DNA of 64,000 nt from Amycolatopsis iheyensis. Lineage in GTDB: Bacteria > Actinomycetota > Actinomycetes > Mycobacteriales > Pseudonocardiaceae. Positions 59,396-64,000 of this stretch are shown piece after piece. Made by a program: the position numbers and the translations under genes. The notes under the pieces are model-generated. The model was given only the letters and a program-made list of their open reading frames with translations. It searched no databases and had not been told where the DNA came from. The stretch lies in the NCBI RefSeq assembly GCF_024703995.1, contig NZ_JAMXQV010000012.1:62001-126000 (forward strand). The letters are read 5' to 3'. The first letter of the stretch is position 1, and each line of letters opens with the position of its first letter.

Positions 59396-59758
59396 TCACT
59401 CCGGGCTGAGGAACTCCAGCCGGTTGCCGACGCAGTCGTGGGTGTAGAAGCGGCGGTGACCGGGAAAGCCGTCGTCCCACTCGACGCCGTGGCCGGCGAG
59501 CCGGGCGGCCAGCGCGTCGAGGTCGGCGGGGTTGTCGAGGACGATGCCGGGGTGGGCCTTGCGCGCGGGCCGGAAGTCCGCTTCGACGCCGAGGTGGAGC
59601 TCGAGCCCGCCGGACCGCAGCCACAACCCGCCGCGCCCGGCGAGCGCCGGGGGTTTCGGGACCTCGGTCAGGCCCAGGACGCCGACGTAGAACTCGCGGC
59701 ACCGGTCTTCGCTGCCGGCCTCGATGGCCAGCTGGACGTGGTGCAGTCCGAAGGTCAT
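59396..59758 (-). CDS. VOC/glyoxalase-fold protein
   Basis: This 120-residue single VOC module starts FGLHHVQLAIEAG and continues CREFYVGVLGLTEV. GGLELHLGVE and GHRRFYTHDCVGNRLEFL complete the repeats. Probable metal ligands are His6 or His7 and the two Glu of ELHLGVE and LEFL. Substrate unknown. ATG 59758 is six bases after CAGGCT, again suggesting a leaderless mRNA. Confidence 0.88.
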   Translation of the reverse strand: MTFGLHHVQLAIEAGSEDRCREFYVGVLGLTEVPKPPALAGRGGLWLRSGGLELHLGVEADFRPARKAHPGIVLDNPADLDALAARLAGHGVEWDDGFPGHRRFYTHDCVGNRLEFLSPE

Positions 59759-59889
59759 CCGCCCAGCCTGCCACGGGATCGACGTCCGGCCCGCGGCTTT
59801 CCCGGAAATAGCGGGGAATTCGCCGAGTTCGGGTCGGTCGTGGGGTGAAGTGGGTAGTCCCCCTCCCGGACGAGGCGGAGGGGAAGTCC

Positions 59890-60387
59890 ATGACGACCGC
59901 GGTGGAAGCTCCGGAACGGTTGCTGGCCGCCGCACGGCCGCTCGTCGTGCGGTACTGCCGCACCCGGCTCGACCCGGAGCTGGCCGACGACGTCGCGCAG
60001 GAAGTCTGCATCGCGGTGCTGCGGGCTCTGCCGCGCCGGCCGCCGGAGCGGTCGTTCCCGGCGTTCGTGTGCGGCATCGCCCGGCAGTACGTCGTCCTCG
60101 CGCACAAGGCCGCCGCGAAGGTGCAGGACGAGCCGGTCGCCGAGCTGCCCGACGAGGCCGACCCGGCGATGGACCCCGAACACCACGCGCTGCAGCGCGA
60201 ACTCGGCGAACGCGTGGGCCGGCTGCTGCAGGTGCTCTCGGAGAAGCAGCGGGAGATCGTGCTGCTGCGCGTCGTCGTCGGCCTCAGCGCCGACGAGACC
60301 GCCGAAGTGGTCGGGTCGACGGCGGGCGCGGTGCGGGTCGCCCAGCACCGGGCGCTCGGCCAGCTGAGAAAGGCCGTCGCGGGCTGA
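59890..60387 (+). CDS. ECF sigma factor, ShbA/SigD-like
   Basis: This 165-residue ECF sigma has region 2 (PLVVRYCRTRLDPELADDVAQEV) and region 4 (LSEKQREIVLLRVVVGLSADETAEVVGSTAGAVRVAQHRALGQLR). It shares segments with the ShbA-like sigma 1.5 kb away (VVRYCRAR, VAQEVC, RIVVGLSATETAE). ATG 59890 follows GAGGGG by six bases; an upstream in-frame ATG at 59845 is less likely. No anti-sigma gene is adjacent. Confidence 0.88.
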   Translation: MTTAVEAPERLLAAARPLVVRYCRTRLDPELADDVAQEVCIAVLRALPRRPPERSFPAFVCGIARQYVVLAHKAAAKVQDEPVAELPDEADPAMDPEHHALQRELGERVGRLLQVLSEKQREIVLLRVVVGLSADETAEVVGSTAGAVRVAQHRALGQLRKAVAG

Positions 60388-60406
60388 GCGGCGCTACGCT
60401 GGCCGG

Positions 60407-60709
60407 GTGAGCGACAGCGAGAACTTCGAAGGACGCGATGTCGGGTCCGGGATCTCCGTCATCCGCGAAAGCAGCGACGTCGTCGGCTCCGGGCCGCGGC
60501 TGCACCGGCACCCCTACACCGAGACGTTCGTCATCATCCGCGGGCGGGCCCGGTTCACCATCGGCGACGAACAGCGCGACGGCGGCGCCGGCGACGTCCT
60601 GGTCGTCGCGGCCGGGACACCGCACAAGTTCGCCGTGCTCGGGCCGGGTGTCTACGAGGCCGTGCACATCCACGAAAGCGACCACTTCAGCACCGAATGG
60701 CTGGAGTGA
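60407..60709 (+). CDS. Small cupin-domain protein
   Basis: This 100-residue cupin has motif 1 (LHRHPYTETFVIIRGRARF), with metal-binding His, His and Glu, and motif 2 (GDVLVVAAGTPHKFAVLG), with His. It may be an enzyme or a small-molecule sensor. GTG 60407 lies exactly six bases after TACGCT (60395-60400), so it is probably leaderless. It ends four bases before the convergent desulfhydrase gene. Confidence 0.88.
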   Translation: MSDSENFEGRDVGSGISVIRESSDVVGSGPRLHRHPYTETFVIIRGRARFTIGDEQRDGGAGDVLVVAAGTPHKFAVLGPGVYEAVHIHESDHFSTEWLE

Positions 60710-60713
60710 CGCG

Positions 60714-61583
60714 CTAGCCGAGCACCGCGACGACCCGGGTGCCCGGCGCGAACGCCCCGGCCTCGACGCGGGCGAAGAGCCCGTACAGCATCTTCGCTTC
60801 GTAGACCCAGTCGAGCGTGATGCCGTGCCGGGCCGCGAAGTCCGCGACGAAGGCGTCGAGCGCGGGGGTGCGCTTGGCGTACCCGCCGAAGTGGAAGTCG
60901 AGGTCGAGCGACCAGTTGTCGGTGACCACGCCGGCGTCTCGTTGCAGCCGGCGGACTTCGCCGGTCAGGAACCCGCCGCCCTTCAGCGCGGCGAAGCCGA
61001 GCGCGCGCTGACGGCCGGTCAGCCCGGCGGCGATGCCGGCGAGCGTCCCGCCGGTGCCGGTGGCGCAGACGACGACGTCGACGTCCGGCGGGAGCTCGCC
61101 GGGCAGCTCGGCTGCGCCCCGCACGGCGAGGCCGTTGCTGCCGCCCTCGGGCAGCACGTAGCAGGGGCCGAACCGGCGCAGCAGCGGAGTGAGGACGTCC
61201 GGTTCCGTCGGGCGGCGGTAGGCCGCGCGGTCCAGGTAGGTCAGCGTCATGCCGCGGGCGGCGGCGAAGGCGAGGGACTCGTTCAGCGGCCGGTGCTCTT
61301 CGCCGCGGACGACGCCGACCGTCTCGAACCCCAGGCGGTGGCCGGCCGCGGCGGTGGCGCGTAGGTGGTTCGAGAACGCGCCGCCGAAGGTCAGGAGCCG
61401 GGTGAAGCCCTGCTCGCGGGCGGCCCGCAGGTTGTGCCGGAGCTTGCGCCACTTGCCACCCGGGATCTCCGGGTCGACCAGGTCGTCACGCTTCAGCCGC
61501 AGGTGGACGCCGTGGCGGTCGAGCCGCTCGTCGCGCAGCTCCACCAGCGGCGACGGCAGACCGGTGCCGCCGCCGTCGCCCAT
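60714..61583 (-). CDS. PLP enzyme, D-cysteine desulfhydrase/ACC deaminase homologue
   Basis: The 289-residue type II PLP enzyme has the Schiff-base lysine in IPGGKWRKLRHNLRAA (near residue 44). LLTFGGAFSNHLRATAAA supplies a phosphate/substrate loop, and VVCATGTGGTLAGIAAGL the PLP phosphate-binding loop. D-cysteine desulfhydrase is more likely than ACC deaminase, as the length is shorter than true AcdS. ATG 61583 is seven bases after TAAGCT. Confidence 0.88.
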   Translation of the reverse strand: MGDGGGTGLPSPLVELRDERLDRHGVHLRLKRDDLVDPEIPGGKWRKLRHNLRAAREQGFTRLLTFGGAFSNHLRATAAAGHRLGFETVGVVRGEEHRPLNESLAFAAARGMTLTYLDRAAYRRPTEPDVLTPLLRRFGPCYVLPEGGSNGLAVRGAAELPGELPPDVDVVVCATGTGGTLAGIAAGLTGRQRALGFAALKGGGFLTGEVRRLQRDAGVVTDNWSLDLDFHFGGYAKRTPALDAFVADFAARHGITLDWVYEAKMLYGLFARVEAGAFAPGTRVVAVLG

Positions 61584-61593
61584 GAGCGGCAGC

Positions 61594-62238
61594 TTAGAGG
61601 CCGCCGTCGGGGATCATCCCCCGCAGCTTCGTCAGCGCGCGGTACTGCGTGATGCGGACGTTGCCGGCCGAGATGCCCAGCGCCTCCGCCGTCTCGGTCG
61701 CCGACAGGCCGACGACGATCCGCAGCGACAGGATCTCCTGGTGCAGCCGCGGCAGCGACGCCATCAGCCGGCCGAGCCGGGCGCCGAGGTCCAGCTCCAG
61801 CACGTGGAGCTCCGGCTCGTTGCCGCCCAGCGGCCGGTCCGGCAGCTCCGAGACCGGCTTCGACCGGTCCCGGGCCACCGAACGGAAGGCGTCAGCGACC
61901 TTGTTCGCCGCGATCGCGCGCACGAGGTACAGGAACGAGCCGCCGCGGTCCTGGTAGTTCGGCAGCACCTTGAGCACGGCCAGGCAGACTTCCTGCGCGA
62001 CGTCGTCGGCCGAAAGGTACGAGAGGTCGCGGCCGCCGATCCGCGCGCGGCAGTAGCGCACGACCGTCGGCTTGATCAGGCGCAGCAGCGCCTGGACGGC
62101 GTCCGCGTCGCCGGTGCGGGCCGCCGCCACGACCGGGTCGAGCCGCTCCTTGGTCAGCTTGCCGTCGGGCCGCGGCGAATCCTCCAGCACGGTGTAGCCC
62201 TCGACCGGCACCTCCGGTGCCAGCGTCATCGTGTTCAC
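61594..62238 (-). CDS. ECF sigma factor, ShbA/SigD-like
   Basis: The 214 residues contain region 2 (LLRLIKPTVVRYCRARIGG, ADDVAQEVCLAVLKVLPNYQ) and region 4 (LPRLHQEILSLRIVVGLSATETAEALGISAGNVRITQYRAL). This matches the ShbA/SigD group; ShbA directs transcription of the principal sigma gene hrdB in Streptomyces. GTG 62238 follows AGGAGG by six bases; ATG 62229 is an alternative. No anti-sigma gene is adjacent. Confidence 0.88.
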   Translation of the reverse strand: MNTMTLAPEVPVEGYTVLEDSPRPDGKLTKERLDPVVAAARTGDADAVQALLRLIKPTVVRYCRARIGGRDLSYLSADDVAQEVCLAVLKVLPNYQDRGGSFLYLVRAIAANKVADAFRSVARDRSKPVSELPDRPLGGNEPELHVLELDLGARLGRLMASLPRLHQEILSLRIVVGLSATETAEALGISAGNVRITQYRALTKLRGMIPDGGL

Positions 62239-62591
62239 GGGTTCCCTCCTCGCTTCGGTCATCGGATCGCGACCGGGCACCCGTCTCCACAATGGACGCA
62301 CTGGTCCCGGGACGATCCACGATCCGACATCCGGAGTAATCGAGGCGCTGACCAGCAACGTTGCACGGTGGTGGTTCTTGTCCAGCTATTGTCCGTTAAC
62401 CAGGAACGGCCCAGTCGGGTTGCCCGGTGCCCACTCGCGGAGTTCGGGTCAAATCCTGGACAGATACCGCCGTACCGCGGAAATCCGTAGCGAAAACGCG
62501 GGGGCGGCCGATCCACCGCGGGTGATGCGAATCCGACCACCGGGGGCCGACCTCATGATCACTCATTGAACGCCACCGCGGAACCGGCCCG
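62239..62591. other. Intergenic region between divergent shbA-like and TIR-STAND genes
   Basis: These 353 bases contain no convincing gene. Composition is more AT-rich than average around 62330-62410 and 62450-62570. They must contain both promoters. A GATACC -10 candidate lies near 62462 on the plus strand. No palindrome stood out. Confidence 0.4.
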
Positions 62592-64000
62592 ATGACCGAC
62601 GACCGGTTCGACGTGTTCCTGTGTTCCGCCGACGACGCACTCGAAAAGGCCCTGCGGACCGGCGGAATGCGAGTGTTCCGGGATCGGGCTTTCGACGATT
62701 TCGACACCGGGACCGCGGCCGCGCTCGCCGGTTCGCGGGTGCTGCTCGCACAGTGCCCGCGTGACCCGCCGACGGCGTTCGCGGCGCGGCTCACCGCCGC
62801 GTTCACCGCCGCCCTGCGCCACGGCGATCCCGCCGACCGCGTGCTGACGATCGGCGGGCAGAGCCCGGTGAAGCCGCTCTGCCGCGGCTCGGCGGCACTG
62901 CCGGACCTCGTCCGGCGGGTCCGCCGGAAGGTCGCCGGGACGCGGGGCCCGCTGGGCCCGGCGCCCCGCCCGCCGCACTGGTTCACCGGCCGGCACACCG
63001 CGTTCTGGACCGTCCACAACGGACTCGACGGCGGCCGGCTGCTGCTGCACGGCCTGCCGGGGGTCGGCAAGACCGCGCTGGCCGAGCGGTACGCCTGCCT
63101 CTACCGCGACAGTTTCGGCGGCGGCGTGCTGCGGACGGGACCGTTCGGCCACCTCGACCCCGGCGACTTCCTGCCCGCCTTCCACCTCGACCTCGCTCGG
63201 GCTGTGGCGGAGCACTGGGCGACCGACGTGACCGGGCTGGACCTTCGCCGCCTGAGCCTCTTGCTCGCCGACCGGATCACGGCGGCGGGCGAGCAGGTGC
63301 TGCTGCTGGTCGACGACGTCCCGGCCGGCCTGCCCTCGACGGTCCTGGACCGGGTCGCGCCGGGCTCGGCGCGCACGCTGGTGACGAGCCGGTTCGCCCA
63401 GTCCTGGGCCGCGCCGTCGGTGCACCTGCCCGGCCTGACCCCGGAGGAGTCCGCGGGCCTGCTGCCCCCGGGAGGCGACGCGGTGCGGCGGTTCGCCCTG
63501 CGCTGCGACGGCCACCCGATGACGGTGCGCGCCACGGCGTTCGCGGTGCGGGACGCGGCCGGCCCGCTGACCGACGCGGTGCTGGCCGAGCGGCCCGACC
63601 TGGCGCCCGAGGCCATCCGGGACGTGCTGCGCGGCCTGGCCCCGACGGCCCGCGACCTGCTCCGGCTGGGCGCGGTGCTCGCGCCGGCGCCGCTGCCCCA
63701 GGACGTGGCGCGGGCGGCGCTCGGCTCCCCCGATCCGGCGGAGTTCGAGGCGGCGGTCGCGGAGCTGGCGGGGCACGGGTTCGCGCAGCGGTCGGGTGAG
63801 CTGCTGCGGCTCCAGGGGCTCGCGGTCGAGGTGGCGCAAGGTGAGTCCGGCGCGCTGCTGGGGGAAGCGCCGGACGCGGTGCTCGCCGGGCTGGCCCGGG
63901 AAGCACCCGGAAGTGGCCTGGTCCGGCACGCCCGTTCCCTCGCCGACCACGCTCCCGCCCACCGGCTCCGGCTCCTGCGTCCGGTCGCCGCCGCCCACGA
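62592..64000 (+). CDS. TIR-like/NB-ARC STAND protein, 3' end outside the window
   Basis: The first 110 residues look like a compact TIR domain (DDRFDVFLCSADDALEKAL, GGMRVFRDRAFDDFDTG, ALAGSRVLLAQCP). An NB-ARC ATPase follows, with Walker A HGLPGVGKTALAERYA near residue 155, Walker B VLLLVDDVP, and the sensor region TLVTSRFA. A winged-helix-like region begins near residue 350. The NADase glutamate expected after the last TIR strand is not evident, so the TIR may be a scaffold. TPR repeats probably follow beyond the edge. ATG 62592 lacks a strong ribosome site. Confidence 0.8.
   Translation, partial: MTDDRFDVFLCSADDALEKALRTGGMRVFRDRAFDDFDTGTAAALAGSRVLLAQCPRDPPTAFAARLTAAFTAALRHGDPADRVLTIGGQSPVKPLCRGSAALPDLVRRVRRKVAGTRGPLGPAPRPPHWFTGRHTAFWTVHNGLDGGRLLLHGLPGVGKTALAERYACLYRDSFGGGVLRTGPFGHLDPGDFLPAFHLDLARAVAEHWATDVTGLDLRRLSLLLADRITAAGEQVLLLVDDVPAGLPSTVLDRVAPGSARTLVTSRFAQSWAAPSVHLPGLTPEESAGLLPPGGDAVRRFALRCDGHPMTVRATAFAVRDAAGPLTDAVLAERPDLAPEAIRDVLRGLAPTARDLLRLGAVLAPAPLPQDVARAALGSPDPAEFEAAVAELAGHGFAQRSGELLRLQGLAVEVAQGESGALLGEAPDAVLAGLAREAPGSGLVRHARSLADHAPAHRLRLLRPVAAAH

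Overview
The window is 64 kb of very GC-rich, gene-dense DNA with GTG starts, stop-start overlaps (ATGA/GTGA) and many apparently leaderless genes. A conservon (CvnA-D), an SsgA-like sporulation protein, a SARP regulator, a LAL-type LuxR regulator, an ANTAR protein and ShbA/SigD- and SigK-type sigma factors point to a mycelial actinomycete. A member of the Pseudonocardiales, Amycolatopsis in particular, is the best guess. That is inference from gene content; there is no rRNA here to confirm it. I saw no tRNA, rRNA, CRISPR array, transposase, prophage or PKS/NRPS core.

Layout. 1-4289 (minus): MHYT membrane sensor and conservon cvnD-C-B-A. 4665-7171: an ArsR-like regulator; an attenuator-like leader ahead of a stand-alone ACT-like protein; a broken DUF4383 gene; a VOC protein; a short upstream reading frame ahead of an ABC-F protein. 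7172-14817: ABC-F, Ohr, a lipoprotein alpha/beta hydrolase, a LAL regulator and a tannase/feruloyl esterase. The last four form a probable regulon: three promoters, each firing one of the enzyme genes, share a long motif at an identical distance from the -10. 14902-17083: aldo/keto reductase, a 14-codon gene with a perfect ribosome site and its own terminator, and a helix-turn-helix protein. 17084-24035: two large STAND ATPases (SARP-NB-ARC-TPR and NB-ARC-TPR) flank a divergent pair of unknown genes. 24142-28191: an amidohydrolase/GAF/MFS operon with a divergent RpiR regulator. 28273-29095: a small gene graveyard.

29092-31334 carries an arylmalonate-decarboxylase/maleate-isomerase-like protein, a GAF-ANTAR regulator and a CGNR regulator divergent from an EamA exporter with twin operators. 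32223-41744 is a utilisation locus for type II arabinogalactan: secreted GH30 galactanase, GH35 beta-galactosidase, GH51 arabinofuranosidase, binding protein and two permeases, with a divergent LacI repressor and two mirrored operators. A 101-bp array of six hexamers phased at 21 bp follows it. 42015-47373 has a DsbA/FrnE protein, a QsdR-like regulator, a PET-hydrolase-type cutinase, a reductase/TetR pair with stacked operators and a luciferase-like monooxygenase.

47375-51004 is a SigK-type module: sigK, rskA, a membrane molybdopterin oxidoreductase and a fasciclin lipoprotein with a SigK-like promoter. 51407-62238 contains the SsgA-like protein, an acyl-CoA ligase, ilvD, a DapB-fold/AhpD-like pair, cholesterol oxidase, an S4 protein, a TetR regulator, a VOC protein, two related ECF sigma factors, a cupin and a D-cysteine desulfhydrase/ACC deaminase homologue. 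A TIR-like/NB-ARC STAND gene runs off the right edge.
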